Below the pieces are notes generated by a model. That model was not told the DNA's origin. It searched no databases and saw only the letters and a list, made by a program, of their open reading frames with translations. The position numbers and the translations under genes were made by a program. Of a stretch of 64,000 nucleotides of DNA, positions 27,171-35,246 are shown one piece after another (within the stretch, counting starts at the first letter, position 1; every line of letters starts with the position of its first letter). The DNA comes from Mangrovibacterium diazotrophicum (lineage in GTDB: Bacteria > Bacteroidota > Bacteroidia > Bacteroidales > Prolixibacteraceae), in the NCBI RefSeq assembly GCF_003610535.1, contig NZ_RAPN01000001.1, positions 2,405,320-2,469,319 of the forward strand, written 5' to 3'.

Positions 27171-27203
27171 AAAAAGCCCCGCGAGTCATAACTCACAGGG
27201 CTT
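27171..27203 (-). terminator. Terminator of tRNA-Phe
   Basis: On the minus strand a 13-bp stem AAGCCCTGTGAGT / ACTCGCGGGGCTT with G.U pairs and a TATG loop is followed by five T residues, 16 bp beyond the tRNA. Confidence 0.85.
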
Positions 27204-27218
27204 AATTTTCATTTTCGG

Positions 27219-27291
27219 TGGTGCCACCAGGAATCGAACCGGGGACACATGGATTTTCAGTCCATTGCTCTACCAACTGAGCTATGGCACC
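27219..27291 (-). tRNA. tRNA-Phe(GAA)
   Basis: A 73-nt tRNA: acceptor GGTGCCA / TGGCACC with discriminator A, D-arm AGCTCAGTTGGTAGAGC, anticodon loop CTGAAAA (GAA) and T-loop GGTTCGATTCC. CCA is not fully encoded (CCG follows). Its own TATATTTG -7 box lies at 27336-27343. Confidence 0.97.
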
Positions 27292-27335
27292 GTCGGCGTT
27301 GCGTCAAAGCGTATTCTCTTTCGCAATTGCGGTCG

Positions 27336-27343
27336 CAAATATA
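27336..27343 (-). promoter_or_regulatory. tRNA-Phe -7 promoter box (copy 1)
   Basis: CAAATATA on the plus strand reads TATATTTG on the minus strand. The surrounding GCAATTGCGG block is the same as upstream of the second tRNA-Phe, so promoter and gene were duplicated together. Confidence 0.6.
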
Positions 27344-27450
27344 GTAGAAAACTTTATAGTTGCGAACAGATTTTCATTTTCCTCAAAAAATATTTTTCAG
27401 CCTCCGAAAAGACATAAAAAAAGGAAAGACATTCATCTTTCCTTTTGCAG

Positions 27451-27523
27451 TGGTGCCACCAGGAATCGAACCGGGGACACATGGATTTTCAGTCCATTGC
27501 TCTACCAACTGAGCTATGGCACC
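27451..27523 (-). tRNA. tRNA-Phe(GAA), second copy
   Basis: Identical in sequence to the tRNA at 27219-27291, with anticodon GAA. It is transcribed from its own TATATTTG box at 27561-27568 and lies about 160 bp upstream of the first copy. Confidence 0.97.
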
Positions 27524-27560
27524 GCTGGTGTGCAACTGCTGTGTTTCGCAATTGCGGTTG

Positions 27561-27590
27561 CAAATATAGGGCAAAATTTCTGACTTCAAA
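27561..27590 (-). promoter_or_regulatory. tRNA-Phe promoter (copy 2)
   Basis: On the minus strand TTTG and, 18 bp later, TATATTTG form a near-ideal Bacteroidota -33/-7 promoter, with the tRNA starting about 38 bp downstream. Confidence 0.65.
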
Positions 27591-27685
27591 ATAAAAAACA
27601 CCGTCCGGCGACATTTTTTATGATTCTTCTGTTAGAAATCTCTCTTTTTCATGAAATTATCGATTGTATTTATTTCGCGTATTTC

Positions 27686-27693
27686 TACTTTTG
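27686..27693 (+). promoter_or_regulatory. M16 protease -7 promoter box
   Basis: TACTTTTG matches TAnnTTTG, 20 bp upstream of GTG 27713. It lies downstream of the first in-frame ATG (27620), which therefore cannot be the start of the transcript from this promoter. Confidence 0.6.
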
Positions 27694-27712
27694 CACTCCA
27701 ATTAAGCAGAAA

Positions 27713-28933
27713 GTGAAAATAGATACCAGTATACTATCCAATGGAATCCGCATCATTCACCAACAGGTGGAGTCGCCCGCGGCCCATTTTGGCATTATTC
27801 TAAATACCGGCTCCCGCGACGAAGCAATCGGAGAACAGGGCATTGCGCACTTTATTGAGCACGTGATTTTTAAAGGCACAAAAAAGCGCAAAGCCTATCA
27901 TATCCTCAGTCGGATTGAAGATGTGGGCGGCGAGATTAACGCTTATACCACCAAGGAGGAAACGGCCGTTTACGCCACCTTTTTGAACGAGTACTACAGC
28001 CGCAGCATGGAGCTGATCAGCGACATCATTCGGAACAGCACCTTCCCGGCCCGCGAGATTGAGCGCGAAAAGGAAGTGATTATCGAGGAAATCAACTCAT
28101 ACAAAGACAGCCCCTCGGAACTGATTTTTGACGATTTTGACGAATTGTTGTTCGATGGTCACCCGATTGCCCGCAACATACTGGGAACACCCGAGTTGGT
28201 GAAATCATTCAAACGCGAAGATATTCTTCGCTTTATTCAGAATAACTACCACACCAGCGAAATGGTGTTGAGCTCAGTGGGAAACATTCCGTTTGAGAAA
28301 TTCCGCAATCTGGCCGAACGCTACTTTGGCGAAGTTCCGGCTGCGCCACGCCAGCACCAGCGCCAGTTGTTCGAGAATTACGTTCCCGGATTTAAGCAGG
28401 TAAAGATGGACACCTACCAAAGCCACTGCGTCATCGGGAATATTGCCTATAACGCGCAGGACGAAAAGCGGATGGGCATGGTGCTGTTGAACTCCATCTT
28501 GGGAGGTCAGTCGATGAATTCGCGCCTAAACCTGACCCTGCGCGAACGAAACGGGATGGCCTACAACGTGGAATCGAACTACACGGCTTTTTCAGATACC
28601 GGGCAATTCAACGTTTACTTTGGTACCGACCGCGAAAACCTGGAAAAGGCGATTCGTTTGGTGAAAAAAGAATTTAAGCTGATTAAAGAAAAACGCCTCG
28701 GCCAACTGCAACTGGCAAAAGCCAAAAAACAATTGATCGGGCAAATTGCGATTTCGAGCGAAAACCGCGACGACCTGATGCTGACACTGGGCAAGAGCCT
28801 TCTGCTCTATAATAAAGTGGACGACTTACCCGCGATTTACCGAAAGATTGATGAGATAACCGACATCCAGCTTCTGGAAATTGCTAATGAAGTACTGGAA
28901 GAAAGCGCGCTAAGCACCTTAATTTACGAGTAA
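27713..28933 (+). CDS. M16 family zinc peptidase
   Basis: A processing-peptidase-like (PqqL/mitochondrial processing peptidase family) protein of 406 residues. The inverted zinc motif HxxEH is seen as HFIEH near residue 50, with the distal Glu in EKEVIIEEIN. The second, inactive-like half of the M16 fold follows (MNSRLNLTLRERNGMAYNVES). The frame runs up to ATG 27620, but a TACTTTTG promoter box at 27686 and the family's usual N terminus (KIDTSILSNGIRIIHQ) favour GTG 27713. Its stop codon overlaps the start of the next gene, so the pair is translationally coupled. Confidence 0.88.
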   Translation: MKIDTSILSNGIRIIHQQVESPAAHFGIILNTGSRDEAIGEQGIAHFIEHVIFKGTKKRKAYHILSRIEDVGGEINAYTTKEETAVYATFLNEYYSRSMELISDIIRNSTFPAREIEREKEVIIEEINSYKDSPSELIFDDFDELLFDGHPIARNILGTPELVKSFKREDILRFIQNNYHTSEMVLSSVGNIPFEKFRNLAERYFGEVPAAPRQHQRQLFENYVPGFKQVKMDTYQSHCVIGNIAYNAQDEKRMGMVLLNSILGGQSMNSRLNLTLRERNGMAYNVESNYTAFSDTGQFNVYFGTDRENLEKAIRLVKKEFKLIKEKRLGQLQLAKAKKQLIGQIAISSENRDDLMLTLGKSLLLYNKVDDLPAIYRKIDEITDIQLLEIANEVLEESALSTLIYE

Positions 28934-29571
28934 TGGATCGAAATTTCGAACTGGACAAATACATTCTGGAACACAGCACGCCGGAAGACCCGGTTTTGTA
29001 CGAACTGGATCGGGAAACCAACATCAGCATCCTGCGGCCGCGCATGCTATCGGGGCACATCCAGGGCATGTTGCTGACCATGCTCAGCCAGATGATTCGC
29101 CCAAAGCGCATTTTGGAAATCGGCACCTTTACCGGCTACTCGGCTATTTGCCTGGCCAAAGGTTTGGTTGAAGACGGGAAACTGCACACCATCGAGGTGA
29201 ATGATGAACTGGAATGGATCGCGACCAAGTACATTGAAAAAGCAGGGATGCAGCAAAAAATTCAACAGCACATCGGCGATGCCTGCGAAATCATCCCCTC
29301 GCTTGACGAGACTTTCGACTTTGTTTTTCTGGATGGAAACAAACGCGAATACAGCCGCTACTACGACCTGGTTTTCGACAAAGTTCGCCCAGGCGGCTAT
29401 TTACTAGCCGACAATATCCTTTGGGATGGCAAAGTGGTAGAAGAAGTGGATCCGCGCGACGAACAAACCATCGGCATCCTCGCCTTCAACGACAAAGTAA
29501 AGAATGACCCACGGGTAACACAAGTTATCCTTCCGCTGCGGGATGGGCTGATGCTGATCCGGAAACAGTGA
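28933..29571 (+). CDS. Class I SAM-dependent O-methyltransferase
   Basis: A 212-residue cytoplasmic methyltransferase of the catechol/caffeoyl-CoA O-methyltransferase type. SAM-binding motif I is ILEIGTFTGYSAICLAKGL, followed by an acidic VNDELE, and the metal/catalytic segment FDFVFLDGNKREYSRYYD and LLADNILWDGKV. ATG overlaps the M16 stop by one base (TAATG). The methylated substrate is unknown. Confidence 0.9.
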   Translation: MDRNFELDKYILEHSTPEDPVLYELDRETNISILRPRMLSGHIQGMLLTMLSQMIRPKRILEIGTFTGYSAICLAKGLVEDGKLHTIEVNDELEWIATKYIEKAGMQQKIQQHIGDACEIIPSLDETFDFVFLDGNKREYSRYYDLVFDKVRPGGYLLADNILWDGKVVEEVDPRDEQTIGILAFNDKVKNDPRVTQVILPLRDGLMLIRKQ

Positions 29572-29640
29572 TCAGTGACCAGTCAAAATGTTCAGTTTTC
29601 AGGCCGAAGATCCGGCAATCCGACAATCCAAAAATCCTTT

Positions 29641-31077
29641 TTATTTCGACAACTCTTTCATCGAGTTAATGAAGTTCTTTTTCGCTTTGGCTGATTTGAT
29701 GTTGGCACCCGGTCCGGCAATACATCCGCCTTCGCAGGCCATTACTTCATAGAACTGGGCCGACACTTTTCCTTTTTCCATCTGCTTCATCGTACGAATC
29801 ATCGCTTTGTCGATTCCGTTAATGGTTTCTGCCTTGAAGCTTTCCAATTGCTTTTCGGCAACCACAGCGCCCAAAACACCTCCACTCTGAGCAAAACCAC
29901 GCGATTCGGCTGTGTATGATTCAACAGCGATACCTTCCATTTTGGCGGGTTGAATATCCATTCCTTCCAGCATCGAATCCAACTCTTCGAAACTCAACAC
30001 AAAATCAGCACTGTTCTGGTCACGCGCTTCTTTACGCTTTGCCACACAAGGTCCAACAAACACGAGTTTCGCGTTCGGATATTTTGCACGCAGTTCTTCA
30101 GCTGTGTAGGCCAAAGGAGATGGCGTGTGCGACACATAAGGCTCCAATCCGGGAACATGTTTCCGTACCGTTTCCACATACGAAGGACAGCAGGAAGTCG
30201 TCATAAATGGTTGCCCCTCGGCCAGCTTTTCTTTCAACTCGATGGCCTCGTGACGGGCTGTTTTTTCCGCACCGCGGGCTACCTCAACCACTTCTGAAAA
30301 ACCAATCTGCTCAATGGCAGCAAAGACCTGCGCTGGTGTTTCGGCGTACTGCGCCAGGATTGATGGTGCCACCATTGCAATCACCTGCTCTTTGCGCTCA
30401 ATTGCACGCATCACATCAATAACGGCTGAGAGTTCGAAGATGGCTCCAAACGGACAAGCAGTAATACATTTGCCACAATAAACACATTTATCCTCGTCGA
30501 TTTCCTCCTTGCCGCTCGCATTCTTTTTAATCGCACCAACCGGACAGGCTTCTTCACAGGGAATTGGCATGTAAATAATGGCATGGTAAGGACAAGCTTT
30601 TTGACACAAACCGCAGTTAACACAGGCTTCGGGTTTAATTTCTGTTTGACCGGTCGGTGTAAAACGAATCGCGTTTTTCGGACAGTTCATCACGCAGGGA
30701 CTCGCCACGCAACCACGACATAAATTGGTAACCACATAGTTAGCTTGCACACAACCGGTACAAGCTTCATCAACAACCGTCAAAATATTCTCAGGTTGCT
30801 GTTTGCGATCCATCGCCAAAGATGCATATTCGCTCAACTGGTGTAAATCGATGTCGTCATTGGGAACCTCGAAGCCCAAAAGCGGCAACATTTTGTAACG
30901 GGTGATCGCCCGTTCCTTGTAAATACAGCAACGACCCCGCGCCTGGCGCTCTTTCGGGTAAAGCTCAACAGCGAGGTTATTAATTTTCGACTCCAGTTCA
31001 CCAGCTTGAAACATGCGTACCAATCGGGCAATCAGCTCGTGACGGATAATCATTACGTTATTTACATATGCTGCCAT
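29641..31077 (-). CDS. [FeFe]-hydrogenase-like Fe-S protein, probably group B
   Basis: A 478-residue soluble protein. Residues 100-215 hold many ferredoxin-type Cys motifs (CTGC, CRGCVASPC, CVNCGLCQKAC, CEEACPV, CVYCGKCITAC), enough for three or four [4Fe-4S] clusters. The C-terminal half carries all H-cluster signatures: L1 TSCCPSY (Cys296 proton relay, Cys297 ligand), L2 VGPCVAK (Cys344), L3 MACEGGC (Cys448, Cys452). Motif variants (Tyr after TSCCPS, GPCVAK) resemble group B monomeric enzymes rather than group A. It may make or consume H2 with ferredoxin, or act as a sensor. Maturation genes hydEFG are not in the window. A TAATTTTG -7 box lies at 31098-31105. Confidence 0.87.
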   Translation of the reverse strand: MAAYVNNVMIIRHELIARLVRMFQAGELESKINNLAVELYPKERQARGRCCIYKERAITRYKMLPLLGFEVPNDDIDLHQLSEYASLAMDRKQQPENILTVVDEACTGCVQANYVVTNLCRGCVASPCVMNCPKNAIRFTPTGQTEIKPEACVNCGLCQKACPYHAIIYMPIPCEEACPVGAIKKNASGKEEIDEDKCVYCGKCITACPFGAIFELSAVIDVMRAIERKEQVIAMVAPSILAQYAETPAQVFAAIEQIGFSEVVEVARGAEKTARHEAIELKEKLAEGQPFMTTSCCPSYVETVRKHVPGLEPYVSHTPSPLAYTAEELRAKYPNAKLVFVGPCVAKRKEARDQNSADFVLSFEELDSMLEGMDIQPAKMEGIAVESYTAESRGFAQSGGVLGAVVAEKQLESFKAETINGIDKAMIRTMKQMEKGKVSAQFYEVMACEGGCIAGPGANIKSAKAKKNFINSMKELSK

Positions 31078-31097
31078 TTGTCAAAATTTTGAGGGCA

Positions 31098-31105
31098 CAA
31101 AATTA
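31098..31105 (-). promoter_or_regulatory. [FeFe]-hydrogenase -7 promoter box
   Basis: Plus-strand CAAAATTA reads TAATTTTG on the minus strand, 21 bp upstream of the ATG. Confidence 0.55.
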
Positions 31106-31209
31106 GCCAATTTTGTGTTGAAGAACATATTTGCCTCTAATTTAAAACCATTCTATTCTGCAACCAGAACAGTAGCGTCAGAAACGCCAGTCTACTGACA
31201 CGCAGCGAC

Positions 31210-31244
31210 AAAAAAAAGAAAAGGGGTAACCCACTGGCTACCCC
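31210..31244 (-). terminator. Terminator after small ORF pair
   Basis: On the minus strand GGGGTAGCC-AGTG-GGTTACCCC with one G.U pair is followed by a T-rich tract, 20 bp after the 69-aa gene. Confidence 0.8.
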
Positions 31245-31265
31245 CTCAGGCTAATTTGTGTTCAG

Positions 31266-31475
31266 TTAAACGCCCTTAATTTGCTTTAATTCTTTTTGCT
31301 TGTCGCTCCATTGTTTACAGGCAGCATACGCAGCTTCGGCAAAAGCCGGGATGTCTTCAAAGTCGGTCAGCAAACGATCTTCAATCAGGTCGTGCAATTC
31401 ACTGGCTTTTTGCCCCGCTTTGAACTTTAGTTTATTTACTTCTTTCTCCAACGTCGCGATATCTTCTGTACTCAT
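31266..31475 (-). CDS. Small helical protein, unknown
   Basis: A 69-residue protein I do not recognise, probably two or three helices (IATLEKEVNKLKFKAGQKASELHDLIEDR). No membrane segment. It has a full AGGAGG Shine-Dalgarno (31480-31485) a few bases before ATG, unusual here. It follows the 83-aa gene by 8 bp and shares its terminator. The N-terminal heptad pattern suggests a short coiled coil. Function unknown. Confidence 0.75.
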   Translation of the reverse strand: MSTEDIATLEKEVNKLKFKAGQKASELHDLIEDRLLTDFEDIPAFAEAAYAACKQWSDKQKELKQIKGV

Positions 31476-31479
31476 AGGT

Positions 31480-31485
31480 CCTCCT
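31480..31485 (-). promoter_or_regulatory. Strong Shine-Dalgarno site
   Basis: AGGAGG on the minus strand, 4 bases upstream of the ATG of the 69-aa gene. Such a site is rare in Bacteroidota, where most genes lack one. Confidence 0.7.
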
Positions 31486-31735
31486 ATTTTTCATCATTAC
31501 TTATGGTGCGGATTGAACTGATTTTTGACCAGTCGAAGTAGGTATTGCTCACCATTCCTCCGGTAGTCTCCGACACCCACAAAACAGATTCTTCGAGGAA
31601 GAAAGTTGCAGCTTCGAAAACAATACCTTCGTTAATCTGGATTTTTACTCCCTTTCGCTGTTTACGCGAAAGACTTCCGTGTAAGGGCATGGTGGCATAC
31701 TCAATCACCTTTTCCCATGTTTGTTTGATATCCAT
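31484..31735 (-). CDS. Small protein, unknown
   Basis: An 83-residue protein with a basic N-terminal half (MDIKQTWEKVIEYATMPLHGSLSRKQRKGVKIQ) and a beta-rich second half (GIVFEAATFFLEESVLWVSETTGG). I do not recognise it. The frame opens at 31771, but the methionine at 31735 gives a more usual start. Likely co-transcribed with the 69-aa gene. Confidence 0.65.
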   Translation of the reverse strand: MDIKQTWEKVIEYATMPLHGSLSRKQRKGVKIQINEGIVFEAATFFLEESVLWVSETTGGMVSNTYFDWSKISSIRTISNDEK

Positions 31736-31936
31736 CGTCAATTCATTTTTGGTTCGCCACAGGGTATGCAAGAATGATGCAAACTGAAAATAAACGCTGA
31801 AAAACAGGAACTTGACAAATGTTAAAATACAATTATGTAGGCATTCGAGAAGACCAATTACAAATATGTGGGACAGTTTGAATTACAGAGTTTTAACTCA
31901 TTAAATATGAATTTTGAAAGAATCGCTGCCTGAAAA

Positions 31937-31970
31937 CAAAAAGAGGACGCCCAAAACGGACGCCCCCTTT
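31937..31970 (-). terminator. Terminator of aldo/keto reductase gene
   Basis: On the minus strand GGGGGCG / CGTCCTC, a 7-bp stem with two G.U pairs, is followed by TTTTTG. Between it and the stop codon lies AACCTATCTCTA (plus strand 31981-31992), an exact 12-nt match to the RNA array at 50-52 kb. Confidence 0.65.
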
Positions 31971-31996
31971 AAAATGAAACAACCTATCTCTAATTC

Positions 31997-32941
31997 TTAT
32001 TTGCTCGACTGACCAAGCAATTTAAGATCTTCACTATCAAGTTTCAGTTCCGGCGCATCGAACAACGTCTGCAACTGACTTTTGCTTGTTGCACTCACAA
32101 TCGGCGCTACAAGCTGAGGCTGTGCCAGCAACCAGGCCAGGGCCACTGTTGCTTGCTTACTGTTGTGCTTTTCTGAAATCTGATCCAACGCAGCGAGAAC
32201 AGCCAAACCTTTTTCGTCCAGATATTTCTTCACACCTTCTCCGCGAACGCTTTTCCCAAGATCGGCTTCCGAGCGGTACTTACCGGTCAGGAAACCTGCA
32301 GCCAGCGACCAGTAGGGAAATACCGACAAGCCGTATTTTTCTACCAAAGGCAGATAGTTTTTTTCGTAGCCCTCGCGTTCGACCAAATTGTAATGAGGCT
32401 GAAGAGCTACATATTTTGGGAAACCGTTTTTCTCGGCTACCGCGAATGACTCCTCCAAACGGGCAGGTGAAACATTCGATGCAGCAATATAACGTAGCTT
32501 TCCGGCTTTTACTAATTCGTCGTAAGCAGACATGGTTTCTTCCACAGGCGTTTTATCATCGTCAAAGTGAGTGTAAAACAGATCGATATAGTCGACTTGC
32601 AGGCGCTGCAACGATTCGTCAACGCTTTTCAGAATCTGTTTTTTGCTGATATCCTTTGGATGCACTTTGGTTTCAGATCCAACCTTTGTGGCAATCACCA
32701 TTTTCTCGCGATTTCCGCGGGCTTTCATCCAGTTTCCGATGATGGTTTCCGACTGTCCGCCGACTCCATTCACCCACCAGGAGTAAGTATTCGCCGTATC
32801 TACAAAATTGAAACCTCCGTCAACAAAGGCATCCAAAATCTCGAACGATTGTTTTTCGTCCAGTGTCCATCCGAACACGTTACCACCGAAATTAATCGGA
32901 GCAACTTCCAGTTCGGTGTTTGCTATTTTTACTTTTTTCAT
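31997..32941 (-). CDS. Aldo/keto reductase
   Basis: A 314-residue cytoplasmic NADPH-type TIM-barrel oxidoreductase of the YajO/Kv-beta-like branch. Catalytic tetrad: Asp48 (FVDTANTY), Tyr53, Lys86 (VIATKVG), His125 (FYTHFDDD). C-terminal cofactor-binding segment LVAPIVSATSKSQL. Likely reduces an aldehyde or ketone. It is the last of four same-strand genes headed by doxX-like 35648, with a second AKR upstream at 32992. Substrate unknown. Confidence 0.92.
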   Translation of the reverse strand: MKKVKIANTELEVAPINFGGNVFGWTLDEKQSFEILDAFVDGGFNFVDTANTYSWWVNGVGGQSETIIGNWMKARGNREKMVIATKVGSETKVHPKDISKKQILKSVDESLQRLQVDYIDLFYTHFDDDKTPVEETMSAYDELVKAGKLRYIAASNVSPARLEESFAVAEKNGFPKYVALQPHYNLVEREGYEKNYLPLVEKYGLSVFPYWSLAAGFLTGKYRSEADLGKSVRGEGVKKYLDEKGLAVLAALDQISEKHNSKQATVALAWLLAQPQLVAPIVSATSKSQLQTLFDAPELKLDSEDLKLLGQSSK

Positions 32942-32991
32942 CTTAAAAACTTTTACATTAATATTTTATACTCCCTTCGGAGCATTCCTGT

Positions 32992-34107
32992 TCATACCGG
33001 CGCATTTGCATCAATCAATTTCGCCTCTTTTAATTCGACCCATAAATCGGCGGGGACTTTCACATTTGCCGACAACGAGTTTGCTACAACCTGAGTGGCG
33101 CTGCTTGCCCCGGGAATCACAGCAGCAACCGTTGGGTGTGCAGCACAGAACTGCAAAGCAACCGTACCAAGATCAAGCTGGTATTTTTTGACGATGCGAT
33201 TAAGTTCAACTCGTTTCTGCAGCATTTCCACCGGCATTTCGCCGCCATAATTAAAGCGATCGCGGTTAGCCAAAAATCCGGCATTCAAGGGGCCACCGAT
33301 AATGGCCTTCACGTTCCGCTTTTCCATCGCAGGGAAGACTTCGTTCAACGCATTCTGATGTTCGACCAATGAATATTGAATGGCAACAAGCATCACATCC
33401 GGATCAGCAACTTCCAGACAGTTCAGAATAGGTTGCGGCGTATTCACGCCCATCCCCCAGGCTTTGATAATTCCTTCTTCCCGCATTTTTGTCAATTCGG
33501 GGAAAGCTCCTTTACGGGCCATTTCAAACTGGTCGATCCAGCCACTTCCGAGGTCACCATTATCCGGAGAAAGGTCGTGCACAAAAACAACATCGATGCT
33601 CGACAGTCCCAACCGCTGCAAGCTATCCTCAACCGATTTGCGAACACCTGATGCCGTATAATCATAGCGATGACGGAAATTCAACTTCCCTTTCCACAGC
33701 AAATCCGGGTTGGGCGTAAAATCCGCATCCGGCTCCAGCACACGGCCTACTTTAGTCGACAAAATGAAATCTTCCCGCTTCTTTTCAAAAAGGAAATGCC
33801 CCAGCCGACGTTCACTTAAGCCCAAACCATACCAGGGTGAAGTGTCGAAATAACGAACACCATTGTTCCAGGCTGCCGTGAGGGCATCGGTAATTTGTTC
33901 GATCGTATTTTCATGAAACCCGTTTCCCATGGCCACTCCGCCAAGTCCCATTTTCCGATTGATCCGGATATTCTTCCCGTCAACCTGCTGGAGGATCGCT
34001 CCAAATCGGGAAAAAGAAGGGTTGGCCCCCATCCCGGAAAATGAAATCGCGGCCGTGCCTGCTGAGGCCATCGCCGTCTTTCGTATAAAATCTCTTCTTG
34101 ATGTCAT
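32992..34107 (-). CDS. Tat-exported aldo/keto reductase
   Basis: A 371-residue AKR with an N-terminal twin-arginine signal (MTSRRDFIRKTAMASAG), so likely folded with cofactor in the cytoplasm and exported to the periplasm. Tetrad Asp88 (YFDTSPWY), Tyr93, Lys119 (STKVG), His177 (VVFVHDL). It resembles D-threo-aldose/L-fucose dehydrogenases. Same strand as the PRISE-like and DoxX genes upstream. Confidence 0.9.
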   Translation of the reverse strand: MTSRRDFIRKTAMASAGTAAISFSGMGANPSFSRFGAILQQVDGKNIRINRKMGLGGVAMGNGFHENTIEQITDALTAAWNNGVRYFDTSPWYGLGLSERRLGHFLFEKKREDFILSTKVGRVLEPDADFTPNPDLLWKGKLNFRHRYDYTASGVRKSVEDSLQRLGLSSIDVVFVHDLSPDNGDLGSGWIDQFEMARKGAFPELTKMREEGIIKAWGMGVNTPQPILNCLEVADPDVMLVAIQYSLVEHQNALNEVFPAMEKRNVKAIIGGPLNAGFLANRDRFNYGGEMPVEMLQKRVELNRIVKKYQLDLGTVALQFCAAHPTVAAVIPGASSATQVVANSLSANVKVPADLWVELKEAKLIDANAPV

Positions 34108-34132
34108 TTGTTTTCTGTTTTAATTGTCTGTT

Positions 34133-35188
34133 TCATGGAATAATCTTTTCTGCTTTCAGTTGCCTGAACGTTTCCAGGAACACCCCCAGGCTGTCTCCGT
34201 TCATCTCGTGAAAACCGGCTCGGCGAGCTTTGTTTACATCCTGGAAGGCATCCGACTCAACATTAAAAATAAAATCGCCGAAACCCCACTGTACCAACCG
34301 ATCAAGCTCATACGGCTTCAAACCGTACTTTACCGTCATTTGTGCCCACAATTGCTTTTTACCCGGCATGTATTCCTGCAGCGAGAACCGCTGTGGTTCG
34401 GCTACCTCAACACCAAAGTACTCACCAAACCGGGGCCACAACTGGCTCCAACGGAAAACATCACCATTGGTCACATTGAAAATTTCATCAACGGCCTGCC
34501 CCGCATTCGCTGCCCAATCCATAGCCTTTGCCAAAACTTTCACTCCGGTAACATTCACCAAAGCCTGGTAGGCCTGTTGTGATCCCGGGAAACGCATCGG
34601 GATTCCTTCTTCTTTACACAAATTGGCATAAACCGCAATCAGGTTTGCCAGGTTCATCGGGTTGCCAATCGTAACTCCGATCACTATATCAGGCCGAATA
34701 CTGGTCCAGCTCCACTTTCGGCCTCTGCTTTCCTCCCGCAAGAAATCTTCCTGGTCGTAGTAAAAGTTTGGCGTAATCGTTCGCGGATCCGACTCGTAAG
34801 CCGGCGTTTTATAGTATCCAAGGTGAGCACCGTAAGCTTTTCCGCCTTGTATAAACAACACCCGTTGCAGGTTGGTTGCTTTTTTCTGGATAGCTAAAAC
34901 CAGGTTTTTCATCAAGCGCCCGTTGGCTTCCGACTGCTCATAGGGATCCTGCCGTTCTGTATAAGCAGCAAAGAAAACGTGGGTAATCCCGTTGAGCGTG
35001 TCCCCCATTTGCTCTTCGACGTTTGCGGCACTTAAAGCGAGTGGAATAAAATGCGCCGATGTTTCGTAATGTAATCCGGAACGGGACGTTACAAACACTT
35101 CCCACTCATTTGTTTCACACAGGTACTGTGTCAGGTTTTTCCCGACAATTCCGTTTCCACCAACAACTAATGCACTCTTTCTGGTCAT
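34133..35188 (-). CDS. PRISE-like SDR (enone reductase family)
   Basis: A 351-residue short-chain dehydrogenase/reductase. N-terminal Rossmann GGNGIVGKNL, then motifs of the progesterone 5-beta-reductase/iridoid synthase (PRISE) family: GGKAYG (Lys117), NFYYDQED (Tyr144), WTSIRPDIVIGV and TNGDVFRWSQLWPRFGEYFGVE. The family reduces activated C=C bonds of enones with NADPH. It is preceded by a strong Shine-Dalgarno AAGGAGGT at 35194-35201. The gene lies between DoxX and the Tat-type AKR, suggesting a shared pathway for small carbonyl compounds. Confidence 0.88.
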   Translation of the reverse strand: MTRKSALVVGGNGIVGKNLTQYLCETNEWEVFVTSRSGLHYETSAHFIPLALSAANVEEQMGDTLNGITHVFFAAYTERQDPYEQSEANGRLMKNLVLAIQKKATNLQRVLFIQGGKAYGAHLGYYKTPAYESDPRTITPNFYYDQEDFLREESRGRKWSWTSIRPDIVIGVTIGNPMNLANLIAVYANLCKEEGIPMRFPGSQQAYQALVNVTGVKVLAKAMDWAANAGQAVDEIFNVTNGDVFRWSQLWPRFGEYFGVEVAEPQRFSLQEYMPGKKQLWAQMTVKYGLKPYELDRLVQWGFGDFIFNVESDAFQDVNKARRAGFHEMNGDSLGVFLETFRQLKAEKIIP

Positions 35189-35193
35189 TCTGC

Positions 35194-35201
35194 ACCTCCT
35201 T
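35194..35201 (-). promoter_or_regulatory. Strong Shine-Dalgarno site of PRISE-like gene
   Basis: AAGGAGGT on the minus strand, 5 bases before the ATG; a full match to the 16S anti-Shine-Dalgarno and unusual in this window. Confidence 0.75.
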
Positions 35202-35246
35202 TAAAGTTGATATCAATCTTACGCCCGCATAAATCCCGGCGTTACT

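Larger units (their letters stand above)
26809..27218. other. AT-rich intergenic region, no gene seen
   Basis: Apart from the promoter of the T9SS gene at its left end and the tRNA-Phe terminator at its right end, this 410-bp stretch has no supported gene. It is AT-rich with short A and T runs. Confidence 0.65.

Noticed and set aside
29000-31800. Complete hydrogenase operon
   Set aside because: Only one hydrogenase-like gene is present; the two small downstream ORFs lack Cys motifs and have no maturation features.
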